A stretch of DNA of 64,000 nt from Symbiodinium natans (GCA_905221605.1 CAJNDS010002250.1:353190-417189), one strand, 5' to 3'; shown: positions 46,397 to 56,280, numbered from the stretch's first letter. Notes: a model not told the origin generated them from the sequence alone. Made by a program: numbers and translations.

Positions 46397-48004
46397 TCAC
46401 TTCCTGGATCTGCTGCTGCTAGCTGGCTCTGGGGCTTCAGCTTCGCCGTCCCCTGAGACGCTGCCCCACTCTCTCATCAACAATGTCACTCTCTCAGGCA
46501 TGTCTATGTCGTTGTGTTCTTTGTGCTGCTGCCAGTTCCATTCTAAGCACGCCCTGGCTGCGTAAGTTGGCCCCACAGCTGTCCAGCTGAAAGACTTCTG
46601 CTTGGCCTGGGCTCCAGCAATCTTGAATGTGGTTCGCCATCGGCCATTCTTCACATCGGAAAACACAGCCGTGCAGCTCGGGAGGTGTTCTCGGAGCTTC
46701 GCATCGGCGACCGAATCCAGGCCGGCATACATCCGGGCTTTCTTGGGATCCTGGCTCTCGGCAGCAGCTTGGTTTCCTCGCTTCTTTGGATTTGCTTTCG
46801 CTTGGGCCCCGGCCTGTGCCAAGCCACGACTTCTGAGGGCTTCTTGCTCTTCTTTTCTCTTTTGCTCTGCTGCTTCTCGGGCTTTTTGCTCTTCTTGTTT
46901 CTTCCGTTCTGCCGATTCTCTGGCTTTTCGTTCCAGCACAGCTTTTCTGGCCACTTCCATTGGTATCTGGTCGTAGCTGCTGTGGAAGCTCGCTTTGGCG
47001 ATCTCGGCGAGACTTGCGACTGGCCTCGACTTTCGCTCGAGTCCTTTCAAGATTTTTTGCTTCTCTTGCTGTCTCATCGTGTCTTCCATTGCAAGAGCCA
47101 GCTCTTCTGTCATGCCTTCCACCCCCCCTTCATCTGCCTCGTTTCTGAACTTCACTCTGTCCAGCACCTCGTGTTCTTGCAGACTGGGGTCCAGGTTGAC
47201 CATAAGATGAACCGCTGTTGCAACCTCTTGATCATCTGCATTCGGGGGTGCTTCCTCGTACCCGAGATGCTGTGCCAGCTGCTTGAGCAAACCCTCGCCC
47301 AAACCCTTGAACCCCGTCTCTTGCAGATGTTGCAGCAAGAGCTTTTGAGGGCCTGGCTTGAGCTGCAGGCCCGACCTATCCGAGCGACACCCTTGAACTG
47401 GAACCAGCACAGAAAGCTCTTGCACGAAGCATCCTTCCAGGGAAAACAAGAAGCCCCAGGTGAGCTGGGAAATTGAATTGTCGAACTCGAGGTTGCCACT
47501 GAAGGGTCTGCTTGTCAAAGGCCAAAGCAGGCATCCCTGTGGATAGGTCCTGAGGACCATGTGGGGTCGGTTCTGGCACAGGAAGACAATCCCAGGAGGC
47601 AGCAAACCCGACATCCATGCTTTCTCGGCGAGCTCCCACTGCTGGCCTCTCTTGTTCAGGTGCACCAGCAAGGCCAGTCGACAGAAAATTCGCTGTTCGG
47701 TCTCTGGGGTGAACGCCGGCCATGTCTGAGTTCCAGTCACACCCTGCACGAACTCAAAATCTGCCTGTTCTTCTGGTGTCTTCTGACGAATGCGATCTGC
47801 ATGAGGTCGGCACATACCCTCGATGTCGAAGTCTGCCGGCACATTGTACTGCTTTCGGGCTCTGACCTCCTGTCTTTCGTAGGCCTTCAAGACCTCGTGT
47901 TGGCTCACACAGTGCCAGGCTTCTCCCAAAGGCAAGGTTTTGGCATTGTTGCTCCTGTCCTCATGCTGTCTTTGGAATTTGTTCGCATCCTCAACCAGCT
48001 TGCT
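46397..48004 (-). CDS. 3' part of the large gene interrupted by the retroelement
   Basis: An open frame of 535 codons that starts exactly at the retroelement border (AGC at 48004) and ends at 46397. Directly upstream inside the element a TGA closes the frame, so this part has no natural start. It joins in frame to the segment ending at 57037 (CTT TTG AAC | AGC AAG CTG). Visible parts: a helical segment (GYEEAPPNADDQEVATAVHL), a Lys/Glu/Arg-rich coiled coil (ERKARESAERKKQEEQ), and a small basic/aromatic domain near the C-terminus (NGRWRTTFKIAG, then ARACLEWNW). In the present arrangement it is cut off from its promoter and upstream exons. Confidence 0.75.
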   Translation of the reverse strand, partial: SKLVEDANKFQRQHEDRSNNAKTLPLGEAWHCVSQHEVLKAYERQEVRARKQYNVPADFDIEGMCRPHADRIRQKTPEEQADFEFVQGVTGTQTWPAFTPETEQRIFCRLALLVHLNKRGQQWELAEKAWMSGLLPPGIVFLCQNRPHMVLRTYPQGCLLWPLTSRPFSGNLEFDNSISQLTWGFLFSLEGCFVQELSVLVPVQGCRSDRSGLQLKPGPQKLLLQHLQETGFKGLGEGLLKQLAQHLGYEEAPPNADDQEVATAVHLMVNLDPSLQEHEVLDRVKFRNEADEGGVEGMTEELALAMEDTMRQQEKQKILKGLERKSRPVASLAEIAKASFHSSYDQIPMEVARKAVLERKARESAERKKQEEQKAREAAEQKRKEEQEALRSRGLAQAGAQAKANPKKRGNQAAAESQDPKKARMYAGLDSVADAKLREHLPSCTAVFSDVKNGRWRTTFKIAGAQAKQKSFSWTAVGPTYAARACLEWNWQQHKEHNDIDMPERVTLLMREWGSVSGDGEAEAPEPASSSRSRK

Positions 48005-48183
48005 TTTTCATAAAAGGATTTTCAAACCACCAAGACAACTCTTAAGATGTTTTGGCAGGGAAATGCAAAGCTCAGCACTCACATGAAGGTGCACTCGCAA
48101 AGCAACGGATCCCACATGCCTGAAAGCTCGGATGCACTCTTTTTGTCGCATGGGGCGAAACGGATCTGGCGTCCGCCCCCTTC
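48005..48183 (-). repeat. Split direct repeat B2 (3' terminus of the retroelement)
   Basis: 179 bp matching 48692-48870 with about one mismatch (caagacaact against caagaaaact). Its outer edge is the insertion point in the interrupted gene. Confidence 0.9.
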
Positions 48184-48393
48184 GGGGGCGTGGGTGAGGC
48201 GGGTGGGAGAGTAGCACGCACGCCAGCTACGGGCTACTGCACTACGGAGCTGTGGCTACAGCTGCTGCGGAGTCTGTGTGAAACCAACGAGCCCGGCAGG
48301 GCCGAGACCGAAGAGTCGGTCAAGCAGGTCAAAGCACGGCAGTGCACACAACTGCTCCTGGCACCCGGGCCAGAGCAGGGAGTGGTGGGTGGG

Positions 48394-48691
48394 TACAATT
48401 TTCACTCTGTCGCTCACACTTGAGCACTGCGTTGCAAGCCGGGATAGCAACCCGATCAAGAAAATTTCTGCACATGAAGGAAAAACGCAGTCAAGCAAAA
48501 CGTGACCCACAAAAACTGCATTGCACATCAAGCACACTCACGCGCACAGGCAGTGATGCATTGTGCCCTCAAAGCATGCGCAGGTAACCAACTGCATATG
48601 TCCAAGAAAATCACAGTTTGAAAACGCTCGTACCCTCGCTGTCCTAAAATGAAAAAGGGATCGTAGATGCGCTTGCTTTCTACTGAATCCC
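48394..48691 (-). repeat. Split direct repeat A2
   Basis: 298 bp matching the 5'-terminal copy at 56739-57036, with no mismatch noticed by eye. It abuts B1 directly. Confidence 0.9.
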
Positions 48692-48870
48692 TTTTCATAA
48701 AAGGATTTTCAAACCACCAAGAAAACTCTTAAGATGTTTTGGCAGGGAAATGCAAAGCTCAGCACTCACATGAAGGTGCACTCGCAAAGCAACGGATCCC
48801 ACATGCCTGAAAGCTCGGATGCACTCTTTTTGTCGCATGGGGCGAAACGGATCTGGCGTCCGCCCCCTTC
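48692..48870 (-). repeat. Split direct repeat B1
   Basis: 179-bp copy of the 3' terminus placed directly after the coding region in the element's orientation. The end of the RNase H frame (stop at 48880) lies just before it. Confidence 0.9.
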
Positions 48871-48879
48871 CCCCCACTT

Positions 48880-49212
48880 TCAAATTTTTCCAAGGGCGCC
48901 AAGATCCACAAGGTCAAAACCACTGATGGGACACGCGGGAGTGACCCTGCGACATTGAGCCTTATGCAAAAACTCGAAGGCAGCACGTGACGGCTCGTCT
49001 GCGACATTGCTTGGACTCGCCACACGGGCGAACCACGTCCAGGAAGGGGAAAGTTTTTCCGACTCCTCAAAAGAAAGGAGGATTTCCCGCACGTAAGGGT
49101 TGGCAGAGGTGCCCTTTATGTAGGAGTCTTGTGCCTGCACATTATCGATGAAAAACAAAGCGCGCTGCGAAGCAATGAACTGGTGCCAAACTCTCCTTAG
49201 GATATGATTCAA
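48880..49212 (-). CDS. RNase H C-terminal part of the retroelement polyprotein, shifted frame
   Basis: About 110 codons in the +1 frame relative to the preceding polyprotein. It contains LFFIDNVQAQDSYIKG and ARVASPSNVADEPSRA, which supply the third and fourth acidic residues expected of the DIRS-type RNase H fold (the D of F-I-D-N and the D of A-D-E-P-S-R). The upstream frame supplies the first two acidic residues, so the domain is split at about 49190-49200, near CCT AAG GAG. This is either a one-base insertion or a +1 frameshift site. Confidence 0.75.
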   Translation of the reverse strand: MNHILRRVWHQFIASQRALFFIDNVQAQDSYIKGTSANPYVREILLSFEESEKLSPSWTWFARVASPSNVADEPSRAAFEFLHKAQCRRVTPACPISGFDLVDLGALGKI

Positions 49213-52200
49213 CCGGCCCGATAATGTGTCGCATCGTGGAAGTCCATTTGCTGATCAAATGATCGGGAACAAGAGACCCAAAGCAAGAATGCAGCCGTCC
49301 TTGCACTACAAGGACCCCACCAATCGAGTGCACCTCACCCTCGCTGGCGCCATCCGTGAAGACGTGCACAACGTGGCTCGCCACTCCACAAGGCACCTGG
49401 CGAGGCTCACAAGCACGGAGACGCGCAATGAACAGACGCAGCGATTCCCGTGCTGCATCGTCCAAGACCAACTCATCGGAACAATGCCCTCTTGCCCACG
49501 AGCGAATGTCCGCCATGATCAAACGGCCCGACTTACCAAGTATGTACGAATCAGTGTAGTGGAGTCGACCCATGAGACTGAGGTAACGCTTTCGAGAGAT
49601 CACTCCCTCGCGCAGAAACTCTTCAAGAGACACCACGAGTTCCTCAGCACGACCAGGCTTGTTCCTTACGAGCACCAAACCCTCAACACACCTTGAACAA
49701 TCGACCTCAACCCCCAACATGGTGGCAGCAGGCTGGAAGGGGCTGAGCTTGTCGTCAGCAAAGGCGAACCCGAGAAGGGAACACAAGGCAGTCATTGTAC
49801 TCATGGTATTGTCTGAAATGGCACTCGGTGACATTGCAGGGAAGTCGTCGAAAAAGTTTCCCCATGGGATCAAAAGCTCAACCCCCAACCTCCACAACAA
49901 TCTCGAGAGGCGGTTGAAATGCAGCACCGAGGCCGCGCTGCCAAAAGGCAACGCCTTCGACTCGAAAAGGCCCGGCACCAGCGTATCAGGGTTAAGCAAA
50001 GCGATAACTGCCCAAGCTCGCGAGTCGGCTGACACTGCGAACTGCTTGTAAGCAGCTCGAAGATCAAGTGTGGTCAGAAGCGGCTGATGCCCTGCCTTCT
50101 TCCAACCAGGATGCACACGGCCCTTTAGCACAAGCCCCGAGGAAAGCACGAGCTCACAATCATGCCCCCCACACATGGCCCTTGCCCAAATGCGGCAGGT
50201 GCAGATAAGTTGATCAAGCGCATTCAAGTCCAGCTTATCCATAGACCCAAAAGCAAGATTCACCTTGTTCTCGGTGAAATCATCAACAGGCCGCAGCTTG
50301 CGCCCGGCAGCAGAAATCTGTTCCACCCCGAAACGCCGAGTGGGCAACCAGCCAGAGGGATGCCTATCATCCAGCTGCTGCGACGACAGAGGTCCCTCCA
50401 ACATACCACTCTCCACCTCCTGCATCGTCTTTTCCCACAGCTCACGTGCATTACGATCCATGGACGACGATTTTACCTTACCCAGCAGGGCTGGCCTAAG
50501 AAATTTTGTGGCAGCAAGAAAGTCATCCTTAGGAAGCTTCGGAGGCCTGGGCTCAAGCGCGAAAACTCCCGTGTGCTTTGCATGCCCCACCAAATCAAAG
50601 CCCTTCCTAAGCTCAGCAAAAACGCCCATGTCAACCCAGCCGATTGACGACGCAATCTTCTCAAGAAGCAGGAGCCTTTTACCTTGCAACACCTTTGCAA
50701 CCTCAGGGTCTAACGACTTGCGAAGGCCTGCTTCCTCGGCCTCAAGGTCGCGAGCCCACTGGGTCCACTTCTTGAGTAGCTTTGCCCTACGATCCACGAC
50801 CCAAGCAGGCCCCTTGGTCAGCATGTCAAAAAGGCACTGTTTGAGCACATCGGGCACAGCATGCAGCTGATCAAAGGGGTGCTCTACGTTCAGGCATTCA
50901 TCCACAAATTCTTCGGGGGAAGCATACACACCCAGCGACACTTCAAAGCACGTGCTGGCCTGGTCATCCGGGCCCACAGGAGACGCAGTGTCACCTGACT
51001 CAGACGAGCTCGAATCAACTAGCTCGGCAACCGCCTGAACCGTTGTCTCCGAGGCACTACTCAACCCCACTTCAGAGAGCAAAGACGTCGAGGAGATAAG
51101 CTTGGAGCCCGCCGGGGCATCCCGCAAAGGTTGCAGCAAGCGACGCTTGTGATCCACCTGGGGCAACGCAGCAACCTGATACACGAGCACACGCTTGAAC
51201 TCAGGCATGACAGGAGGGATACGGCGCCCACGGGGCTGGCGAGCTGAAGAGGCAGACGCCTGGGCTGACACCTGAGGGGCAGGCGTGGCAGGCAGGGGCC
51301 GCCCAAGGTGGCGGAAAACGAGCGCCACAAATTGCACGCAGAACGGACGCGGATATGCCGCTTCGTCTGCCGTAGGGAAGTGCACCTTTCCACCTGGGGC
51401 AACCTTTGGTCTCCACGGCAAATGTTCATGTCCCCCGGAACACCGCTGGCGAAAATGGCGAAGCCCAAAGCACGAAGTGAGCAAAGACCTGTGGGTCAGG
51501 CGGGACCCCCCGTAACAACTCATGTCAAAGGAGAAGACATGGTTGTCCTGCACCAAGGGCTGAAAACACGGCAGCTGCCAGAGCATACTCGACTCAGGAT
51601 TCTCGACAGACCAAGGAATGGCACGACGACCCAAGTCCTGCAGGAAACGACCCAGCTTAGTGCAAATCTGGTTTGCCGCCTCGACCTTTGCCCGGTCGAC
51701 TCCGTTCAGGGACGGCAAGCCCATAGGGAACTGCTTGGAACGAAGGGGGCCAGCAGACACACCCTTGCGCCGGATATGCCGGGCCATAGAGCATGTGCCG
51801 CACGGGGGAGCGGCATGCACAAACAGGATGTCGCAAGTGTCAATCAAGTGTCGTAGGAAGTCCCAGGTCGAATCCTCAGTGAGGCTGAGGTTACACACCT
51901 TAGCCAACGGAAGGTGCCGATTGTGCTGGTGGTCAATGGGCATGACCGGGACGCCGACCTCATGAAAGCAGCGCGACAACATGGCAGTACCAGCACATAG
52001 CTCCAAGAACAAGGGCTCTCCAGCAGCCGGCTTAGGAATGTCGGGAACCGAAGGCGCAGATGCAAGGAGGGGCAATCGAGGCGGCCAGGGAAGACGCACC
52101 GGCAATTGCGGGCGCTCTTGGAACGCAGCAGCATCGGGCTGGTTTGGCAAGTTAAACTGCAGGGCAGACAAGCGTTCAGAAGCCTCACTGGACAGCCTTG

Positions 52201-52891
52201 AAAATGCACCTATAGAAAAGGCCACTAAGACCACACGGCGGCCTTTCCAAGGCTCAGTGAGATGCAGAGCACGACGTGCATCAAAGAGCACGGGCCCGGC
52301 TCCCACGGGCAAGAGAACTCCCTTCTGCTGCTGGCCATTGACCTGTCGAGAGACAGTTCCAGAGTCAGTGGCCACCCAAATATCACCCTTCTCAAAACTT
52401 GACAAAGGAACCACCAAATTGGGTACACACGAGTTCTGCTGATCACGGTGGGGTTTAGTGCGAACCCCCTCAAAAACCACAACTGAAGTGAACTTATGTC
52501 CTGGGGCAGATTGGCGCACGAATGAAGCAAAGACGCGGGACGCCTGAGGGAAAACGGCAACATTAGTACGCAACCCAACCTTGACTCGAGCGAACGCTCC
52601 GGTAGCAAAAGCCTTGCCCTCAGTTCCACGCTGGGGCGCGGCCATTGGCAACATCTCAAAAAGCTGCAAAACATCGCTCGCCTCAAGCCACGGCTTCTCG
52701 AGCAGCTGAGACGCAAAAGCTTCGGGATTGTCGGAAAGCGGCTGAGGCGGAACTGAGGCCGAGCACGGGACGTGTTTCGGTGATGACTCCCCTTCAGGGA
52801 TCTCATCATCGGAAGAAGAGAGCACAAGCTCCTCACCAAGCTGTGCTACATCTTTATCATCAGTCACGTGGACCTGCGCCTCAGAGCCTAG
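49142..52891 (-). CDS. Retroelement polyprotein: oxygenase-like, cytosine-MTase-like, reverse transcriptase, RNase H
   Basis: The frame is open from the codon after the TGA at 52894-52892. Residue numbers count from the GTG at 52867; there is no early ATG. Residues 125-220 look like a double-stranded beta-helix 2OG-Fe(II) oxygenase: T-K-P-H140-R-D142, then A-L-H202-L-T-E-P-W-K-G-R210-R. Residues 285-470 resemble a C5-cytosine methyltransferase: motif I FLELCAGTAMLS, motif IV with catalytic C356 (APPCGTCS) and motif VI V-E-N-P. Residues 780-1060 are reverse transcriptase: LRPVDDFTENKVN, LTTLDLRAAY (D935), ALPFGSAAS and the F-F-D-D box (D1007/D1008). RNase H begins at 1165 (VFTDGAS, D1172; IIGPVE, E1220). 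The frame breaks after E-S-Y-P and ends at 49142. The oxygenase call is tentative; the RT call is firm. Confidence 0.85.
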   Translation of the reverse strand, partial: LGSEAQVHVTDDKDVAQLGEELVLSSSDDEIPEGESSPKHVPCSASVPPQPLSDNPEAFASQLLEKPWLEASDVLQLFEMLPMAAPQRGTEGKAFATGAFARVKVGLRTNVAVFPQASRVFASFVRQSAPGHKFTSVVVFEGVRTKPHRDQQNSCVPNLVVPLSSFEKGDIWVATDSGTVSRQVNGQQQKGVLLPVGAGPVLFDARRALHLTEPWKGRRVVLVAFSIGAFSRLSSEASERLSALQFNLPNQPDAAAFQERPQLPVRLPWPPRLPLLASAPSVPDIPKPAAGEPLFLELCAGTAMLSRCFHEVGVPVMPIDHQHNRHLPLAKVCNLSLTEDSTWDFLRHLIDTCDILFVHAAPPCGTCSMARHIRRKGVSAGPLRSKQFPMGLPSLNGVDRAKVEAANQICTKLGRFLQDLGRRAIPWSVENPESSMLWQLPCFQPLVQDNHVFSFDMSCYGGSRLTHRSLLTSCFGLRHFRQRCSGGHEHLPWRPKVAPGGKVHFPTADEAAYPRPFCVQFVALVFRHLGRPLPATPAPQVSAQASASSARQPRGRRIPPVMPEFKRVLVYQVAALPQVDHKRRLLQPLRDAPAGSKLISSTSLLSEVGLSSASETTVQAVAELVDSSSSESGDTASPVGPDDQASTCFEVSLGVYASPEEFVDECLNVEHPFDQLHAVPDVLKQCLFDMLTKGPAWVVDRRAKLLKKWTQWARDLEAEEAGLRKSLDPEVAKVLQGKRLLLLEKIASSIGWVDMGVFAELRKGFDLVGHAKHTGVFALEPRPPKLPKDDFLAATKFLRPALLGKVKSSSMDRNARELWEKTMQEVESGMLEGPLSSQQLDDRHPSGWLPTRRFGVEQISAAGRKLRPVDDFTENKVNLAFGSMDKLDLNALDQLICTCRIWARAMCGGHDCELVLSSGLVLKGRVHPGWKKAGHQPLLTTLDLRAAYKQFAVSADSRAWAVIALLNPDTLVPGLFESKALPFGSAASVLHFNRLSRLLWRLGVELLIPWGNFFDDFPAMSPSAISDNTMSTMTALCSLLGFAFADDKLSPFQPAATMLGVEVDCSRCVEGLVLVRNKPGRAEELVVSLEEFLREGVISRKRYLSLMGRLHYTDSYILGKSGRLIMADIRSWARGHCSDELVLDDAARESLRLFIARLRACEPRQVPCGVASHVVHVFTDGASEGEVHSIGGVLVVQGRLHSCFGSLVPDHLISKWTSTMRHIIGPVESYPKESLAPVHCFAARFVFHR

Positions 52892-54138
52892 TCACTCCCT
52901 CTTATGCTTGGGGCAATTCGTATAGACATGATCCCGCTTGAAGCAACCTTTGACGCAACAAATGTGAAGACCACGATCGCACTTGCCACTAGTAACGGCA
53001 CGCTGACACCGCCCCAAGTTGTGGTCGAAGCAGATGGGCAAGCCCCGGGTGGTGACTGGCACACCATCGGACAGCTCAGCAGGCATACGAACATTTCCCT
53101 TTCCTTTACCTTTCCCTTTTCCCCTACCGCGACCCTTCAAACCCCTGCGGTCATCATAGGGCCCAGGCCGTGGATGCAAAGGAGCTGGTGGAGGCAAGGG
53201 CAAGGGTTGCAGCAGGTGAGTGACATTGTTGCAAGACATGGCGTCACTCCAGATGCGATCGACTGGTCGTCCGGAAGCCACCACCTGAATCCCCTGGCGG
53301 GTCCGATCAGCTGCTTCAACAAAAACCTGCCTGTCCGCCTCGCCTGGATGAGTTGCTGGAGCGTGACACGGGCATACTGGTCTGGCGGATCTCGAAATCG
53401 AGCCTGAAACAACGCCTCAGACCAACGCTCATGCTCCGCAAAGCTCAGAATGCCAGCTTGGTCCAGCGCAAGCCCACGACGTGTAAGTGCATGCTTAAGC
53501 AAAAGGTCAGTGGACACGTCGGCTTCCACTTTCACGGCCTGCGACCTAAGAGACACGTGCCCCGTGCCATCCACAGCAAGCATCTTGTCATCTCGGTCCT
53601 TCTTGAACTTCACTTCATCATCCCGGCAGGGACAAGACTGCAAAGGTAGGTATGAAAGAGAATTATCCTCATACATCTGGACGCAACGATCGATGACCGA
53701 ATGACCCGGGAGAGTAGGGCCATGGATGTTCAAGCCAGCAAGCCTGTGTTGCCGCTGAAGCCTATCGGCTCGATCGGGAGCCGCCAACCGCCTCGGAGCA
53801 GAATCTTCCGTTCTTTCAACCTGCACCTGAAGCTCTGAGACAGTGAGGTTGTAGCTCTCATGAAGAAGCCTGCGCAGCACGCTCAACTCTGCCAAATTAG
53901 CAGCGCGCCCCAAAACCCCAGCAACTGCATCGGTAAAAGGTGACTCGTCAGTGTTGCCGGGCACGAACGCACTAATGAAGGCAAACTTGCTCATGCAATC
54001 AATGCCGGCATCAGTGAACTTCTTCAAAGCGTCAGCGGCCAACCCCAAGGCCGTCGCCCTGGAAGAAAAGTTTGCCTTGCTCTCGGTGATGGCCATGGCG
54101 AATGGTCCTGCAAGTGCACTACACGATCCTTCAGCCAA
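52892..54138 (-). CDS. Gag-like ORF with C-terminal Cys/His zinc-binding region, one frame break
   Basis: ATG at 54138 (MAEGSCSALAGPFAMA). The frame is helical and charged for about 285 codons, then at about 53285 the coding signal moves to another frame. That frame runs to the TGA at 52894-52892 through a basic GRGKGKGKGK stretch into CFDHNLGRC, CDRGLHICC and KGCFKRDHVYTNC, a Cys/His arrangement suited to RNA/DNA binding. Between the methionine and the break it reads like a structural gag protein, but no family is certain. The stop is followed in the same frame, without interruption, by the MT-RT polyprotein, so read-through of the TGA would make a gag-pol fusion. The frame change near 53285 may be mutation or recoding. 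Confidence 0.6.
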
Positions 54139-54459
54139 AACTGTATGCTCAAGTTATCACTCACAACAACAAGAAGTTGTCGTATGCAAATCACACCCTC
54201 ACGGAACCACAGCACCGTACAGCCACATTTTCAAGTCATGGTTGACTTCCCTCCAAAACCGCGTGCCCCGGTTAACCTGAGCTCTTTCAGCTCGCCGAGC
54301 GGACCGGCACACCAAAACACCGCGAGCACCGGTGCAACTGCTCACATAATCAAAATCCACCGCGAGGACCGGTGAGTGCATAGCCGAGTCTATCCGGCTG
54401 CGTCACAAAGACACGACCCATGTGCCGAGTGATCCGGCTGCCCCTCAGTTGAGCCGGGC
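54139..54459 (-). other. Gap between recombinase and gag-like ORFs of the retroelement
   Basis: About 320 bp without a convincing frame. It holds partly repeated gcaccggtg/gaccggtga and gccgag/gatccggctg words. It could contain an internal promoter or trans-splice acceptor for the downstream ORFs; none was identified. Confidence 0.4.
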
Positions 54460-56280
54460 TCACTTGAAACAATTCAAGCACATGTCAGCCATAAACTTTG
54501 GTTTCTCACTGAGCCTCTCGAACTTTCGCGTGCACGCCTTTCCGCACTTCAGCCTATTCCCACTCTCGTCAGCGAGGCGGTGCAACTTCCTTGAAGTTAT
54601 ATGGCGAACATAAACCTGAGCATCAGGATCCTGAACCACAAGTTCAGCCCAAGGCGGCACAACCTGATCAGCGGCCGCTTCCTCCGCTCTCAAGTCTTGC
54701 ACATTATCCTCTTCATCGAGCGAAACTTCGGATTCCGATGGCTCCTCAACGAACTCAGGCCCAGGCTCCCTCTGCGGCTGGGTCGGGAAGTAACCCGACC
54801 GAGTGACATCCGGCAAAAACAGGCCTTGTCTGATGTCCTGGATGACAGCCTCCAGCGACCTCAGGGCTGGAGAAACATTGTCACGCCCATAAACGTGCAT
54901 CATCTCATCCTGCGGGGCCTTGTGATACCCCAAAACACGCCGATGCAGAGGATCAACTCCGTGCTTCGACAGCCAAGAAAGACATGTGCATTTGCAACTG
55001 TGAGTCCCGAGCTTGCGTACCTCAGGGAAGCCTCTAGAGATAAGAATCCCCCGGAGCCATGCAGCGGCCACCGTAGCTGAAGGTGGGACCGGAGCCCAAC
55101 CCCCTTCTAGCCCACGACTCGGCAGCAAAGGAAAGTCCTCGCCTTCAGGAATGCCCATGTCCTCGCGGAGACCAAACCATGTCTTAAACCAAGGAACTGC
55201 AGTCAGGCCGAAAAGTGGCCCAACCATCGGGAGCAGAGCCGTCTTCCTTTCCAGCGAGAAACTCGTCTTTGTCCTTGAAGCTTCCCCTTGAAAATATCCT
55301 GTCAAGCGGCCAGCAAAACCTTCAGGCTCGTCGATTGCAAGATTCTTCAGACCTTGGGCATCGCTATACCTTGCTCGAAGGTAAACACAAACGAGGAAGA
55401 ACCCCGCACACAGCCTGTCGATATCTCCTTCACGTTCGGAGATCACCAATCTCTCAAGGGCCTTCACCATATCGACGGTGAGGGGTGGCTTCTGCCGTCG
55501 CTTCCTTTTGTTCAGGAACATCGAACGAGCCAAGCCCCCAAACCGACCACTGCTCAGAACATCAGAAACATTCTCAACGCCCAGCACAAATTTGCAAAAT
55601 GCAAGTGCAGACATCAACGCCTTTCCGAATGACGGCGCACAAGTGCTCTCGGATTCAAGCAGAAAATGATACAAAAGCGCCTCGCTGAAGGGTAGGGGCT
55701 TGCACTGGCGAGCCTTGGCCCAGGCAACAAACCTGATGAGAGGCCCAGCCCGGCTGTGCAAGGTACCTGCCGATTTGCCCGAAAAAGTGTGCAGAAGGCC
55801 CTGAGAAATCGCCTCGTCATTTCCCACGAAAGCAGCACACCGCCTACCAACGTCAAAAGATAAAGGATCCTCAACCACTAAGGCAACCCACTTTTGTATG
55901 GCAGCACTAAGCCTCCTCTCAAGGTGAGCACCCCAAGAATCGTCCAAACGAACCCGGGAAATCATCGCAATCTTCGTGACTGCAGCAACGGTTGGCGTCA
56001 CTGGAGTGATCACAGGCACGAGCGAGGGCACTGGTGGGAACATGCCTCGCGACCTAACTACACCGGTAAAGAGCACAATAGAAGGCCTCAACCGAAAATC
56101 CCAAGACCGAGAATAGCCCGTCTTATTAACCTTGCGAGTGCAGGCAGCCAAATGAGCCTCATAATCCTGAACAGGCACCTCTGCCTGTCTCCGCCGGTCG
56201 CTGTCCTCAGGCACACGAAGGGACCCAGGATCCAAACCCCCAGCTGGCAAACCTTCTGGGGCACGAGGGGGCTGAGCCAT
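54460..56280 (-). CDS. Tyrosine recombinase of the retroelement
   Basis: 606 codons from ATG at 56280. The C-terminal catalytic region shows the order of a tyrosine recombinase: R304 in YLRARYSDAQGL (box I), H427-S-C-K430 (box II, H-x-x-K instead of the usual H-x-x-R), H453 in LGYHK and the nucleophile candidate Y464 in MHVYGRD. A helical core-binding-like part precedes it (about 150-260). A Cys-rich tail (KCGKACTRKF and DMCLNC) may bind zinc. It would integrate the circular DNA intermediate by strand exchange, which matches the lack of target-site duplication. It is the first ORF of the element, whereas known DIRS and Ngaro elements place YR after RT. Confidence 0.82.
   Translation of the reverse strand: MAQPPRAPEGLPAGGLDPGSLRVPEDSDRRRQAEVPVQDYEAHLAACTRKVNKTGYSRSWDFRLRPSIVLFTGVVRSRGMFPPVPSLVPVITPVTPTVAAVTKIAMISRVRLDDSWGAHLERRLSAAIQKWVALVVEDPLSFDVGRRCAAFVGNDEAISQGLLHTFSGKSAGTLHSRAGPLIRFVAWAKARQCKPLPFSEALLYHFLLESESTCAPSFGKALMSALAFCKFVLGVENVSDVLSSGRFGGLARSMFLNKRKRRQKPPLTVDMVKALERLVISEREGDIDRLCAGFFLVCVYLRARYSDAQGLKNLAIDEPEGFAGRLTGYFQGEASRTKTSFSLERKTALLPMVGPLFGLTAVPWFKTWFGLREDMGIPEGEDFPLLPSRGLEGGWAPVPPSATVAAAWLRGILISRGFPEVRKLGTHSCKCTCLSWLSKHGVDPLHRRVLGYHKAPQDEMMHVYGRDNVSPALRSLEAVIQDIRQGLFLPDVTRSGYFPTQPQREPGPEFVEEPSESEVSLDEEDNVQDLRAEEAAADQVVPPWAELVVQDPDAQVYVRHITSRKLHRLADESGNRLKCGKACTRKFERLSEKPKFMADMCLNCFK

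Noticed and set aside
48005-48870. Ordinary LTR interpretation of the repeats at the element ends
   Set aside because: The terminal sequences differ from each other (A at one end, B at the other), which fits split direct repeats and not LTRs.
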